DNA of 49,896 nucleotides from an uncultured Candidatus Melainabacteria bacterium (GCA_947361615.1 CANAJP010000006.1:1-49896); one strand, 5' to 3'. Positions 1-8,571 are shown, numbered from the stretch's first letter. The notes: a model not told the origin generated them from the letters alone. Translations and numbers: made by a program.

Positions 1-41
1 TATTACCACATTACTTTAATTTAACAAATAAATTCATAAAT

Positions 42-1064
42 TTATTTTAAAATAAACCATTTTAATTTTACAAATAACGGGTCAACCCCCCCCCCCCCCC
101 CCCCGGACGTGTTATTAATTAACAATTTAGCCGGTGCTAGTACTATGTTTTTCAACAACAATCCATCATCATCTCTTACTTTACATGATAATGGCACGAC
201 AGATATATCTAACCAAACATCATTTTTGACCATTTGCGCAGGCTCTACGGGTTGTATATAAATTTTATTGTTATAAACCTCTAAAGTTTGATTATCTACA
301 TCATAGAAAATATTGTATTCTCCCTCCTCCAATGTTGAAATATCAAATACAACATCCTCAAGTACTTTATAAGTCATACCACTCGCAGTAGTACAAACGC
401 TATCTGATAACAGAGTTAATTCATTGTCATCTAAAACGAGACAGGATGCTTTACCATTCGAATCAACCAGACCTGAATTAAAACAGAAGGGTTCAAATAT
501 TGCAGGAATATATACCTGAGGAATTTTGCAATCACTATCTAAAGGAACATAACCATTTGCCTGCCCTTTTTCTGATAAAGTTTGAAACCTAGAAGAAATT
601 TCCACTGCTAATTCTTCAACTTCATCTTTAGTCGCAAGTTGAATATTAGGATCAACAACTAAAGAAGCCAACTCTTTATTTACTAGCTGTATTTCAATTC
701 TAATCACCAATTGTTTAGTCGTCCCAGTAGTTGGAGCTTGCTTAGTTGTTTCTGGGAATTTAGTAATTACAAGAAGATTGTCGTCATCATCAAAAATTCC
801 CGCTTCACGTATAGTAAAACCACCAATATTACTAGGGACTCGTGTTATACAATAAAATTTATCACCTATCCATTCACATTTTTCAACCATTCCTCTCCAG
901 ACTTCATTTATCAATGAAGTTTGCTGCACAGATGGTTCATAATATCTTCCGTTTCCATCTCCTAATACTATATATGAAACATCAAAAATTTTACCATCTT
1001 TAAGACATTTATTCTGTTTTTCTAAACCTAAATTCGTTACTAATGAATAAAATTCTTCTGACAT
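42..1064 (-). CDS. phage tail fibre protein (DUF3751-like N-terminus)
   Basis: Predicted tail (collar) fibre of the prophage, the receptor-contacting part of the virion. The first ~130 residues look like the tail-fibre N-terminal family seen after gpI in P2-like phages (pattern VTNLG, then VLGDGNG, then GGFTIREAGIFDDDDNLL). The middle is unlike anything I recognise. Near the C-terminus a run of six Gly codons is made by a 19-base G homopolymer, followed by only 14 more residues. It lies 1 nt after gpI in the baseplate operon, and an AAAGGAG site precedes the start. Losing one G would replace the last residues with a five-residue tail; losing two would stop at once. Fibre assignment is fairly firm from position and N-terminus; the receptor is unknown. 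Confidence 0.8.
   Translation of the reverse strand: MSEEFYSLVTNLGLEKQNKCLKDGKIFDVSYIVLGDGNGRYYEPSVQQTSLINEVWRGMVEKCEWIGDKFYCITRVPSNIGGFTIREAGIFDDDDNLLVITKFPETTKQAPTTGTTKQLVIRIEIQLVNKELASLVVDPNIQLATKDEVEELAVEISSRFQTLSEKGQANGYVPLDSDCKIPQVYIPAIFEPFCFNSGLVDSNGKASCLVLDDNELTLLSDSVCTTASGMTYKVLEDVVFDISTLEEGEYNIFYDVDNQTLEVYNNKIYIQPVEPAQMVKNDVWLDISVVPLSCKVRDDDGLLLKNIVLAPAKLLINNTSGGGGGGVDPLFVKLKWFILK
86..104 (-). repeat. 19-base homopolymer (poly-G in the tail fibre gene)
   Basis: Nineteen consecutive C on the plus strand read as G in the fibre gene, coding Gly codons 14 residues before the stop. In an AT-rich genome such a run is unlikely by chance. Homopolymers of this kind are classic slipped-strand phase-variation tracts, but they are also prone to sequencing length errors. 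Confidence 0.9.
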
Positions 1065-1065
1065 T

Positions 1066-1602
1066 TTACTCCTTTGAATTCACCATTATATTTTCTTCCG
1101 TAACACAAGCACTATAAGCATATAGCGCAGATTTTGATGCCAAATGAAATTCTATTGCCTCGAGCCAAGAACGTTCATTTTTATATTCATCTATTAACGC
1201 AATGAGTTTTTTCTCTGTATCAATATTTATAGCCCGGTTAAATACTTGAAGTATAACTTTAAAATAATAAGGCTTTCCACCATATTCAAACCATTCTTGA
1301 ATATTCCCTACTATATCCAAAGTTTTAAAAACCTCATGCAATGCATATTTCGTTCCCTTATATCTGTGCATTTTTATAGCCGATTTTATAAGGTTGCGTT
1401 TTTCCTGCTCACTCAGTACCTGCAACCACCCTTCATTACCTGTAATATGATACTGTTCGGCTAAATGTGGCAAAGCATCAACAGGAACATTATTAATGAT
1501 TGATACTAATAAACAATCCAAATCTAAACTGGAAATTCTTTCTGCGCAGATTTCATCAAAAATTTTCAAATTAATATCATTAACAGGTGCAAGATTATTC
1601 AT
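1066..1602 (-). CDS. phage tail protein I (baseplate)
   Basis: P2 gpI-like baseplate protein linking the baseplate to the fibre. It shows the family pattern of an acidic N-terminus, then LPHLAEQYHI, then KSAIKMHRYKGTKYALHEVFKTL, then a conserved W/F-rich region. I chose the start at 1602 (MNNLAPVND), which overlaps the gpJ stop by 8 nt and has a G-run ribosome site 7 nt upstream; ATG at 1608 or 1629 is also open. 178 residues is normal for the family. It sits between gpJ and the fibre gene, the standard P2 order. Confidence 0.85.
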   Translation of the reverse strand: MNNLAPVNDINLKIFDEICAERISSLDLDCLLVSIINNVPVDALPHLAEQYHITGNEGWLQVLSEQEKRNLIKSAIKMHRYKGTKYALHEVFKTLDIVGNIQEWFEYGGKPYYFKVILQVFNRAINIDTEKKLIALIDEYKNERSWLEAIEFHLASKSALYAYSACVTEENIMVNSKE

Positions 1603-2704
1603 CAGCATACCCCCCCATGGTAATCTCAAAATTTTCCAAATCTGCCCATTGATATTCCAAAATATTAATATCTGCCGGAGTCGTTAAATTAACCTTGAAA
1701 ACACCATAAACACTGTTTAATATTGTAATAATTTGAGTTTGAACAACATTTTTTCCTAATTTCGTCGATAACAAATGCTTGTATTCCCGCATTTTTGCAT
1801 CAATGGTTTTCATTACACTGGTGACATCCGCATCTTTATATAAAATTATCTCAGCACCAACTGAAAATGAAACTTTTTCAGAAGCATAAACCTGAACCAA
1901 ATCTGTAAGTGGACGAATTTTATCATCACTTAAATAATTCTGTACACTATTAATTACTTCTTCGCTAGGATTACCATCAGTTGCCAAAAGATAAATACGC
2001 ACGACTCCGGGACTTGGAGAGATTATTGAAACATCCAGTATTGACTGATGCGCAGACAAAGCATGATAACGGTACGCGCCACGGCTTCCCGCATTAGAAA
2101 ATTTTTCAGGAGCCTGACGAATACGTTCACGTAGACTATCAGCTTCTTCATCATCGGCACCACCGCTCGAAATTGTTATATTTTCAGCTGATGAAATATA
2201 GCTTATAGGGGTGAGTAGATTATTTATTGAACCTACGATATAGTTATTACCTACCGCTCCAGCAGTTTCGCAAATCGCTTCTACCGATATAGATGTTTGA
2301 CCTGATTTTAAAATCACAGTTTCAGTTGTCTGAAAAATAAACAACCCATCTTTTGTTTCAACCTCTGTGCCTGCTTTAATTTCAAGATCAAAATCCAATA
2401 CTTCATCAACAGAAAATTTTATTGTCGTCACAGAACAATTTGCAAGAAGTTTTGAAACTCCAAGAGGTTCACCAATATGTTCTAAAATTTCCAGTGGAGC
2501 ATAACTTAAAAGATTTTGTTTTGCTATTTCCTGAATTTTCATTCGCAAAACAGTTTCACGATAGGCTCCTACATCAACCATTAATCTTTCAATCTGTGCA
2601 GGCTGCAAAATTTTACCAGATTTTACCTCATAAAGTTCCACCCATTCTTTGGTAATATTCTCAGGATTTCTTTCTATAAAATTGGGTTCGGGTAACTTTG
2701 TCAT
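1595..2704 (-). CDS. baseplate assembly protein J
   Basis: P2 gpJ/Mu gp47-like baseplate wedge component (Baseplate_J family), 369 residues. Recognisable pieces are the N-terminal helical part with EHIGEPLGVSKLLA, the central block with AGTEVETKDGLFIFQT and AGAVGNNYIVGSINNLL, and SGGADDEEADSLRERIRQAPEKFSNAGSRGAYRYHALSA, which is highly typical. It overlaps gp25/W upstream by 4 nt (ATGA) and gpI downstream, so the genes are translationally coupled. Confidence is high. Confidence 0.93.
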   Translation of the reverse strand: MTKLPEPNFIERNPENITKEWVELYEVKSGKILQPAQIERLMVDVGAYRETVLRMKIQEIAKQNLLSYAPLEILEHIGEPLGVSKLLANCSVTTIKFSVDEVLDFDLEIKAGTEVETKDGLFIFQTTETVILKSGQTSISVEAICETAGAVGNNYIVGSINNLLTPISYISSAENITISSGGADDEEADSLRERIRQAPEKFSNAGSRGAYRYHALSAHQSILDVSIISPSPGVVRIYLLATDGNPSEEVINSVQNYLSDDKIRPLTDLVQVYASEKVSFSVGAEIILYKDADVTSVMKTIDAKMREYKHLLSTKLGKNVVQTQIITILNSVYGVFKVNLTTPADINILEYQWADLENFEITMGGYADE

Positions 2705-3060
2705 AAATTTACGATTGTTCTTCCTTGTGTTTTAGTCTCGTTCAAAGACCATTCAATTTTTACATTTATTTTATGTTCGGTTATATTCACATTCACACAT
2801 TTAACCGTTACACGTGTTTCCCATAATGCTAAAGCATCTGTCGTTTCACGAATAATATTGGGTACAGCTTCATTTATTGGGAAATCAACATATTTATATA
2901 TTTCTGAACCGAATGTCGGACGATGCGGCACAGATCCTTTTCGAGTAGTGAGAATTATTGCTATACATTGATTAATATCCTCAGCCCCTTCAGCAACTGA
3001 GCCGATTTGATTTAATTTATACTGCCAGTCGACGTATGTAATTTCGTTTATGTTTGTCAT
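2701..3060 (-). CDS. baseplate wedge protein gp25/gpW-like
   Basis: Small baseplate wedge protein of the T4 gp25/P2 gpW family, 119 residues from the chosen start MTNINEITY. Family marks are the central GSVPHRPTFGSEIYKYVD block and the C-terminal strand IKVEWSLNET-like segment. The reading frame stays open up to 3141, but the longer N-terminus is not family-like and covers the promoter/RBS side of an opposing gene, so 3060 is preferred. Its own ribosome site is poor, perhaps because an inserted gene (3096-3511) has separated it from gpV. Confidence 0.85.
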   Translation of the reverse strand: MTNINEITYVDWQYKLNQIGSVAEGAEDINQCIAIILTTRKGSVPHRPTFGSEIYKYVDFPINEAVPNIIRETTDALALWETRVTVKCVNVNITEHKINVKIEWSLNETKTQGRTIVNL

Positions 3061-3095
3061 AGGTTTGTTTGTGTTATAATTCCTTCGGAGGAAAC

Positions 3096-3511
3096 ATGGA
3101 TTTAGCGATTTTAAAAAATCAAATGAAAAAATTTGAAACAATGGTTAATACTGCTGATATTGATTTAGCAAATGAACTTGTTGATTCAAAAGCTCCATTT
3201 TTACTCCTGCATTCCCTGAGCCTGTTTATGGTGGTGAGGGGTATTTATCATTAGTTTTTTGGTTAAGAAAAAGTTTTTCTAATGTACAATGGAAACTTGA
3301 AGAAATGATTGCCGAAGATAATAAAGTGGCTGTTCGTTGGACTTGTTCGGGAACTCATGACGGGGACTTTATGGGAATACCTGCTACTGGCAAAAGCTTT
3401 TCAGCAAGTTTTATGAATTTTTATGCGTTTAATGAACAATATAAGGTTATTAGTGATACTGCTGCCGAGGGAATGATTGCTATTATTCGAGCATTAGGAG
3501 TTAATCCATAA
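3096..3511 (+). pseudogene. SnoaL-like/ester-cyclase family gene, frameshifted
   Basis: A plus-strand gene lies inside the minus-strand baseplate operon, between gp25/W and gpV. It starts at 3096 after a perfect GGAGG site (3087-3091). The first frame gives MDLAILKNQMKKFETMV...SKAPF; after the T run at 3198-3202 the reading continues in another frame as TPAFPEPVYGGEGYLSLVF, then VAVRWTCSGTHDGDFMGIPATGK and ends at 3511. Together these make a normal ~138-residue SnoaL/NTF2-fold protein, whose hallmark is the RWTCSGTHDG(D)FMGIPATGK segment. The break fits loss of one base from a T6 run. It could be a true decay or a sequencing error in the homopolymer. Function in the phage is unknown; by position it is a moron. 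Confidence 0.8.
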
Positions 3512-3516
3512 AGTTG

Positions 3517-4026
3517 TTACATAGCTCCGCTTGGTTTTGATGTTGGACTTCCTTGATTTCCTGTGTGCATATGCGGATTATAAATATCTCGCATTGCTTG
3601 CATTGAGGATTTTTTGTCGGTAATATCTGCTTGAGATGTTATTCCATCTGTATTAATCAGCATTCCTGTGTGATTAATGTTGCCGTTTAAATTGATGTTT
3701 TGGAACGTTATAGTCAAGGTATTTGTTTCTTTATCAATATTAATCAGCGAATTATTCTCTAAATTGAGGGATATTTGTTTTTCTGAGGTTACAGCCGGAA
3801 CATCTTCTGTTGAATAAATCGCTCCAAGAATGACACCATCTTCTGAATTCTCATCCATCAAGCAAGCAACCTGTTCGCCAACATCGGGTATTGAGTAAAA
3901 TTTATCTTTGAGGGTTTTGGTTTGAAGAATGGGAAGCCAAAACGAGGTTGATTCATCATCGCCAAAATTCACACGTGCTTGAGCAAGAACAGGATTAATT
4001 TGTGATACGATTCCAAACCTTAACAA
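3517..4026 (-). CDS. baseplate spike protein V
   Basis: P2 gpV-like central spike that pierces the outer membrane, 169 residues. The N-terminal OB-fold segment (RFGIVSQINPVLAQARVNF, FWLPILQTKT, DVGEQVACLMD, GVILGAIYS) is followed by a beta-helix stretch and a C-terminal HMHTGNQGSP segment, whose HxH pair is the iron-binding apex motif known from P2 and phi92 spikes. It overlaps the gpD stop by 7 nt. An outer-membrane-piercing tip fits a Gram-negative-type envelope. Confidence 0.9.
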   Translation of the reverse strand: MLRFGIVSQINPVLAQARVNFGDDESTSFWLPILQTKTLKDKFYSIPDVGEQVACLMDENSEDGVILGAIYSTEDVPAVTSEKQISLNLENNSLINIDKETNTLTITFQNINLNGNINHTGMLINTDGITSQADITDKKSSMQAMRDIYNPHMHTGNQGSPTSKPSGAM

Positions 4027-4988
4027 GATTCCACCTCACAATAAGTTTTGTAACCACTTGTTCTATCAAGAACGTGTCTTGCACTTTTGATGTGATATTT
4101 TCCTGAAAAATGACCGATTCCTTTTAGTTCGATATTACTGCCGGCAATTAAATATGGGTTGCCGACAAACTCAAGCGAGCCTTCGATTTTAGTGTCAGCA
4201 GTTCCGAGTGCTGCTTTAGCCTTAACAATGGCTTGTTTTTTATCAGAACACCTGACGTTAATTTTTAAAGTATCACCCTTTGCGACATTTTCGTTACGTG
4301 CTGTTGCTTTGACAGTTTTCTTTTTCTTTGGATCAAAATAGGAAACTTGAACAGATTTGTATTTTTGAGATGTTTTTTCTCTTAGATTGATACTTATTAA
4401 GTCAGATTTATTAAAAATTTGCATAGCTTTTGCAGCTTTGAGCTTTTGCACATCATAAAAAACAAGATTATTTTCTGCAATCTTGAAAATATAACCGTAT
4501 TCTTCGGCAAGTTTTGTAAGAAAAGTTAAATCTCTTTCTTTATTTTGGGTGATTCTATCGACACGAACATCTGCGATCTCGCCAACCAAAGTATATCCAT
4601 GTTTGTCTGCGATTTCTTTTGCAATCTGTTTTAAGGTTTTATTCTCGTATCCAACAGAATTTTTTTGACGTAGAGGTTTTTTAATTCCTGTCGCAAGACC
4701 TTTAACTGTAATGACATCAGGAGGTGTTGAATATTCCAACTCGTCAAGTTCAAAGATGCCGCAATTTAAAAGTTTTTCCGCTTCATAACCTACATATGCA
4801 CGCAAACAATCACCCTTGCAAGGAATCCAAGCATCTTGCCATAGTTTTTCGGAATCTTCGAAAGAAATCCGAAGTTCATCCGATTCACCATGTTCAACAT
4901 CTGTGAACTCGATTAAAGTTACATAAGGGGAAACGTCTTTTGTAATATTTTTCTTTTCGTAGAATAATTCAAATATAGGGACTAGCAT
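4020..4988 (-). CDS. phage late control protein D/tail hub
   Basis: P2 gpD-like baseplate hub (T4 gp27 fold), 322 residues. Family marks are the N-terminal FELFYEKKNITKDVSPYV, the middle TLKQIAKEIADKHGYTLVGEI followed by ERDLTFLTKLAEEYGYIFKI, and the C-terminal ALGTADTKIEGSLEFVGNPYLIAGSNIEL...GKYHIKSARHVLDRTSGYKT. A 122-nt gap (4989-5110) separates it from gpX; I see no gene there, only an AT-rich stretch. Confidence 0.92.
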   Translation of the reverse strand: MLVPIFELFYEKKNITKDVSPYVTLIEFTDVEHGESDELRISFEDSEKLWQDAWIPCKGDCLRAYVGYEAEKLLNCGIFELDELEYSTPPDVITVKGLATGIKKPLRQKNSVGYENKTLKQIAKEIADKHGYTLVGEIADVRVDRITQNKERDLTFLTKLAEEYGYIFKIAENNLVFYDVQKLKAAKAMQIFNKSDLISINLREKTSQKYKSVQVSYFDPKKKKTVKATARNENVAKGDTLKINVRCSDKKQAIVKAKAALGTADTKIEGSLEFVGNPYLIAGSNIELKGIGHFSGKYHIKSARHVLDRTSGYKTYCEVESC

Positions 4989-5110
4989 TTTTAGATTTTC
5001 TGTTATAATAGATTTATGTGATGAGTGATTTTCAAAATTAAGTGGATTTTTAAAAGAGCGACTTAATTGTTGGATGGAGTATTATGCTCATTTGCTTATA
5101 TGCGGGTAAA

Positions 5111-5326
5111 TTATTTTTTCCATGGTGGAAGTTCAAACTTTATAGTTTCACTTTCTTCAAGCACTGGAACTTTAAGTTTTATCCCGGCAGGAAGAATAGG
5201 TTCAATCGGAACATTCGGATTTGATTTTATAATCTGTTCATACATTGTGGGATTTTTATAAAACTTATATGCAATCAGATCCCAACGATCGGAATCTTTA
5301 GTTATGTAGCTGTAATACTCCGTCAT
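5111..5326 (-). CDS. tail protein X (LysM-like)
   Basis: P2 gpX-like tail protein of 71 residues, with the LysM-type pattern YSYITKDSDRWDLIAYKFYKNPTMYEQIIKSNPNV. It sits between gpD and gpU and overlaps the gpU stop by 4 nt. In P2-like phages it is needed for tail completion; whether it binds peptidoglycan is not known. Confidence 0.88.
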   Translation of the reverse strand: MTEYYSYITKDSDRWDLIAYKFYKNPTMYEQIIKSNPNVPIEPILPAGIKLKVPVLEESETIKFELPPWKK

Positions 5327-5742
5327 TTTTTCTTAAATCCTTTTTCATCTTCAACGGATTCAGGGATTTTCCCTGTGTATTCTTTCAGTTGGACATCGAC
5401 CTGAATAGAAAGCAAATCACCTTCCGGTGAGGCTTGCTCCGTTGTTTTTCCGATTTCCTCAATTACGAAAACTCCGATATATTCGCCATTGCCTTTGATA
5501 AATTTTAGAGGCTCAGCTTTATCTGCAACTTCAACAAGGTTTTTGAGTTCATCTTCAGGAACGCAAAATGTGCGATGGAAGTTTAATTTAATATTTTCTT
5601 CAAGTAAATTTTTACCAAGAAACTGTAAAAGCGGTTTGTTTTCAATTCTCTCGTGCTGTGCATAATTGTATGAAACAGTCTCTGTTAAACCGTTAAAGTA
5701 AGTTATTAATTCAAATTTTATGTCACCAAGTTGTGCAAACAA
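5323..5742 (-). CDS. tail protein U
   Basis: P2 gpU-like tail completion/terminator protein, 139 residues (MFAQLGDIKFELITYFNGL..., then FCVPEDELKNLVEVAD, then GEYIGVFVIEEIGKT). The start codon is TTG at 5740-5742, chosen because an AAGGAG site lies 8 nt upstream, overlapping the stop of the tape measure gene. The position after the tape measure and before gpX is the normal P2 order. Confidence 0.88.
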   Translation of the reverse strand: MFAQLGDIKFELITYFNGLTETVSYNYAQHERIENKPLLQFLGKNLLEENIKLNFHRTFCVPEDELKNLVEVADKAEPLKFIKGNGEYIGVFVIEEIGKTTEQASPEGDLLSIQVDVQLKEYTGKIPESVEDEKGFKKK

Positions 5743-5753
5743 ATTAAAACTCC

Positions 5754-8120
5754 TTAATAAGCAACACGAAGTTTACGTTCGTATTCTTGTCTGAAAATTT
5801 TTAAAATTTCGTCTTTATGTTTGTTCAGCATTTCTTTGAATTCGCCTTTAGTGGTATTGCCGTTACAAGTTATAGTTGGGCTGTAATGGATAGTTATTGG
5901 AGCAGACATTGCAGAATTAACTCCTCTGACAACGGCATTCGCTCCACTTGTAAAGAATGACAAAGATTTATTCATCGCATTTTTAAGAGGAAGTGGTTTT
6001 ATGGTTTGAGCAATCGTTTCAACAATTTTTACTTTGTGCAAATCTTTCAACGGCCCCGTTTTAGCAGGGGAGTGTGGCAGATAGTCTCTGATTACTTGAG
6101 AAACTTTTGCAATACAGTCCTTAACTTTGGCTAAACCTTTCATTATACCCTCAGCAAGCATTGATGTAATTTTTGCACCGCATTCAAATGCTTTTGCTAT
6201 GAGTTCAACAAATTTCACAATAATTCCTGAAATAGCTTTACCGAAACGGAGTCCCATATTTTCGGCTGCTCCACCTGTATCTTCAACAGGCTTAATTAGT
6301 TTTTTAAACCAATCAATAATTGATCTTATTGGTTTGATGATAGGTTCAAGAGCAACTGCCATTCTTTTGAATATAGGCATCAAAGGTTGTAAACCTTCTT
6401 TTAAACCTTTCCATGTACCTTTAAAAAATGCTGTAATTGGTTCCCAGTATTTGTATATCAATATAGCCGCACCAGTTACAATAAGTGCAACCCAACCGAG
6501 TGGAGAGGTTAAAAGGGTCATTGAGAATGCTCGAAACGACAACATAGCATTTTTTATCATGCCGGGAATGCCTAAAAAGCCATTTTTAAACGCTACTAAA
6601 CTTTTTGTAAAAATACTCGGGAATGCTTGAATAGAAGTTATTGCCCAACTTTTAAGAGCATTTGAGGATTTTGCAATATTGCCCGGTAGTGCGTTGAATC
6701 CGTTTATAATTCCAGTTCGCAAATTACCGTCAATGCGTTTTATATCTGCAAATATATTACCAAAACTGAAATTTTGAGCGGTGGAACTTAAACCGAGAGA
6801 TTGAAATATCTTTGCAGGTGCGGGAATTTTAGATAAAATAGGAGCTACATCACGAGCAATATTCAAAAATTCGCCAAAACCCTTTACAATTTGACTGACA
6901 GCAAGAGTTCCCAATCCGATTCCTGTAAGTCCAAGTCCTATACCTGCAATTCCGACTGCGATTTTATTTCTGATCCCTTCAGGGATTTTATCAAAGAAGT
7001 TCATTACCTTTTCTGCAAGATCTAAAAATCGTCTGAGATATGGAACCAGAGCAGTTCCCATATCTATTCCGATTTTTTGTGCAAAGTTTTGAAATCTTTG
7101 TAATTGAGCATTTACGGTGTCGAGTTTTTTAGCATACCCCTCATCAACAAGTGAGGGAGCGCTTCTCATGGAATAAAGAGTGTCAATGTACGTTTGATGT
7201 TGTTTGGTGGTTAAACCTAAAACAGAGTTAAAAGCCTCAGTTGAACCGAAGATTTTTAAAATTGCGGCATCATTTCCTTTCACCTGATCCGTTACCGCTT
7301 TAAAAGCATTCACCATACTGCCCGATTTTTGAATTAACTCTTTAAAGTTATGGACTCCAAGTTTTTTGAATACGGCAACAGCATCTTCATTCTCTCGTGT
7401 CATTCCGGCAATCGCAGCTTTTAATTGGTGGTGAGCCTGAGCGGCAGGTTGACCTGTAGTTGTCAAAGCTGCAACTGCTGCCATATAATCATCGAGTTTA
7501 ATATTTGCCGCAGAGATAGTTCCTGCAACAGCACCGAAACCTTGAGCAATACCTGAAATTGTGGTCTTACCAAATTTAACCGTTTTGAAAATGGTATCAT
7601 AGACTCGCTCGGCATCTTGTCCTTTGAGTTGGAAAGCATTTAATGAAGATGTAACCAAGTCGACAGCTTCTGAGGTTGAACCCAAACCTGCGACACCGAG
7701 TTGAGCGGATTTTTCTAAAACGGTGAATTGATTTTCAGCGGCAATACCTGCCGAACGGATATCATAAAGAGCGGATGTTAAGTCATTTAATGCAACAGGA
7801 GTGCGTTTTGCAATGTTCAAGACTTCTTTATTCATGTCGGATAAAGACTCGACATTCGTATCAATCAGCGTCGAAACACTTGCCATTCCTGTTTCAAAAT
7901 CTGCCGCCATTTTTATATTAGCGGCACTCATTGCTGTCAATACACCGCCAGTGACTGTTGCGGCCTTGCCGACTTTCTCTAAGTTTTCAGAAACCTTTTT
8001 GATTTTGTTTTGAAGTTTGGTAAACTCCTCATCGGATTTCTTAACAGATTCACGAATAACCCTCGACATTTTATCAAAAGCAACAAGGTTCATGGATATT
8101 GTCATTGTTGTATCTGACAT
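5754..8120 (-). CDS. tail tape measure protein
   Basis: 788-residue tape measure (TP901-type). The N-terminal ~60 residues form a coiled coil (KSDEEFTKLQNKIKKVSENLEKVG). The core follows the family: AANIKMAADFETGMASVSTL, then FTVLEKSAQLGVAGLGSTSEAVDLVTSSLNAF, then DDYMAAVAALTTTGQPAAQAHHQLKAAI. Two Gly/Ala-rich hydrophobic segments (about residues 390-412 and 540-555) may help DNA cross the inner membrane. Its length predicts a tail of roughly 110-120 nm by the usual ~0.15 nm per residue rule. The start overlaps the end of the frameshifted chaperone product by 19 nt, so translation is probably coupled. Confidence 0.93.
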   Translation of the reverse strand: MSDTTMTISMNLVAFDKMSRVIRESVKKSDEEFTKLQNKIKKVSENLEKVGKAATVTGGVLTAMSAANIKMAADFETGMASVSTLIDTNVESLSDMNKEVLNIAKRTPVALNDLTSALYDIRSAGIAAENQFTVLEKSAQLGVAGLGSTSEAVDLVTSSLNAFQLKGQDAERVYDTIFKTVKFGKTTISGIAQGFGAVAGTISAANIKLDDYMAAVAALTTTGQPAAQAHHQLKAAIAGMTRENEDAVAVFKKLGVHNFKELIQKSGSMVNAFKAVTDQVKGNDAAILKIFGSTEAFNSVLGLTTKQHQTYIDTLYSMRSAPSLVDEGYAKKLDTVNAQLQRFQNFAQKIGIDMGTALVPYLRRFLDLAEKVMNFFDKIPEGIRNKIAVGIAGIGLGLTGIGLGTLAVSQIVKGFGEFLNIARDVAPILSKIPAPAKIFQSLGLSSTAQNFSFGNIFADIKRIDGNLRTGIINGFNALPGNIAKSSNALKSWAITSIQAFPSIFTKSLVAFKNGFLGIPGMIKNAMLSFRAFSMTLLTSPLGWVALIVTGAAILIYKYWEPITAFFKGTWKGLKEGLQPLMPIFKRMAVALEPIIKPIRSIIDWFKKLIKPVEDTGGAAENMGLRFGKAISGIIVKFVELIAKAFECGAKITSMLAEGIMKGLAKVKDCIAKVSQVIRDYLPHSPAKTGPLKDLHKVKIVETIAQTIKPLPLKNAMNKSLSFFTSGANAVVRGVNSAMSAPITIHYSPTITCNGNTTKGEFKEMLNKHKDEILKIFRQEYERKLRVAY

Positions 8121-8571
8121 TGTTCTTCGATTTCCTCGTTTCTGTTATTCGTGTATTTGATAGCTTGACTGCACCAGTAAGCAAGAACAGGGATTGGCAT
8201 TAAACAGATTTCTGAATATTGCCAACCTGTCGTCTTGCAGAGATGGATTATACTTTGAGAGTCGGGGAGGTAGGTTAAGCTACTTTCGCTTGCGTTTCTG
8301 TTTTGTCTTCCGTTTTCGGTATTTCTGTCGGTTTCGCCGTAAGAAACTTTCCCGAAATTTCTCCCTGTAAAGCAACGACATCTGATAAATCCATTTCAAG
8401 AATGTCCTCATAAACAAGTGATTGCCCATCAATTTCCGCGAGTTCTGCAATCAATGCGTATGGCAATTCTTCTGACGTTTTAGCTTTCATTTGAGCTTGA
8501 AGTAAATCGTGTCCTTTTCCGTTACGAAGTACAGCGATTCTTCCTGATGGTAGGGTAAGTGTTTTTGACAT
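8102..8571 (-). CDS. tail assembly chaperone E-E' fusion by -1 frameshift
   Basis: Reading shifts back one base at the GGGAAAG heptamer (8347-8353), aligned as X XXY YYZ in the gene E frame. The new frame is open for another 81 codons and ends at 8102 inside the tape measure start, giving a 156-residue protein. The added part contains GWQYSEICLMPIPVLAYW, which looks like a real conserved E'/GT-type domain rather than noise. GGGAAAG is the same heptamer used by phage lambda for gpG-gpGT. This explains the otherwise empty gap 8121-8274. The site and open frame are seen directly; frameshift efficiency is not known. Confidence 0.83.
8275..8571 (-). CDS. tail assembly chaperone E (zero-frame product)
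   Basis: 98-residue tail assembly chaperone of the P2 gpE/Mu gp41 type (MSKTLTLPSGRIAVLRNGKGHDLLQAQ...DLSDVVALQGEISGKF). It precedes the tape measure, as in all related tails. An AAGGAG site lies 6-8 nt upstream of the start. Codons 73-75 (tcG GGA AAG) contain the slippery heptamer GGGAAAG, so a longer product is also expected (see the entry 8102-8571). Confidence 0.85.
   Translation of the reverse strand: MSKTLTLPSGRIAVLRNGKGHDLLQAQMKAKTSEELPYALIAELAEIDGQSLVYEDILEMDLSDVVALQGEISGKFLTAKPTEIPKTEDKTETQAKVA
8347..8353 (-). promoter_or_regulatory. -1 ribosomal frameshift slippery site GGGAAAG
   Basis: Heptamer GGGAAAG in codon phase G-GGA-AAG at codons 73-75 of the tail chaperone gene. This is the established lambda G/T slippery sequence, and the -1 frame downstream is open to 8102. 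Confidence 0.8.

Noticed and set aside
4989-5110. A small gene in the gap between gpD and gpX, or a promoter at the GTTATAAT near 5005
   Set aside because: Only a 13-codon frame is present on the minus strand, and the TATAAT faces no gene; probably just a remnant.
6127-6630. 167-codon frame antisense to the tape measure
   Set aside because: Shadow of a long, well-supported gene; hydrophobic composition mirrors the other strand, and there is no ribosome site.
8121-8274. A separate small gene between tail chaperone and tape measure
   Set aside because: The sequence is better explained as the E' extension reached by -1 frameshifting.
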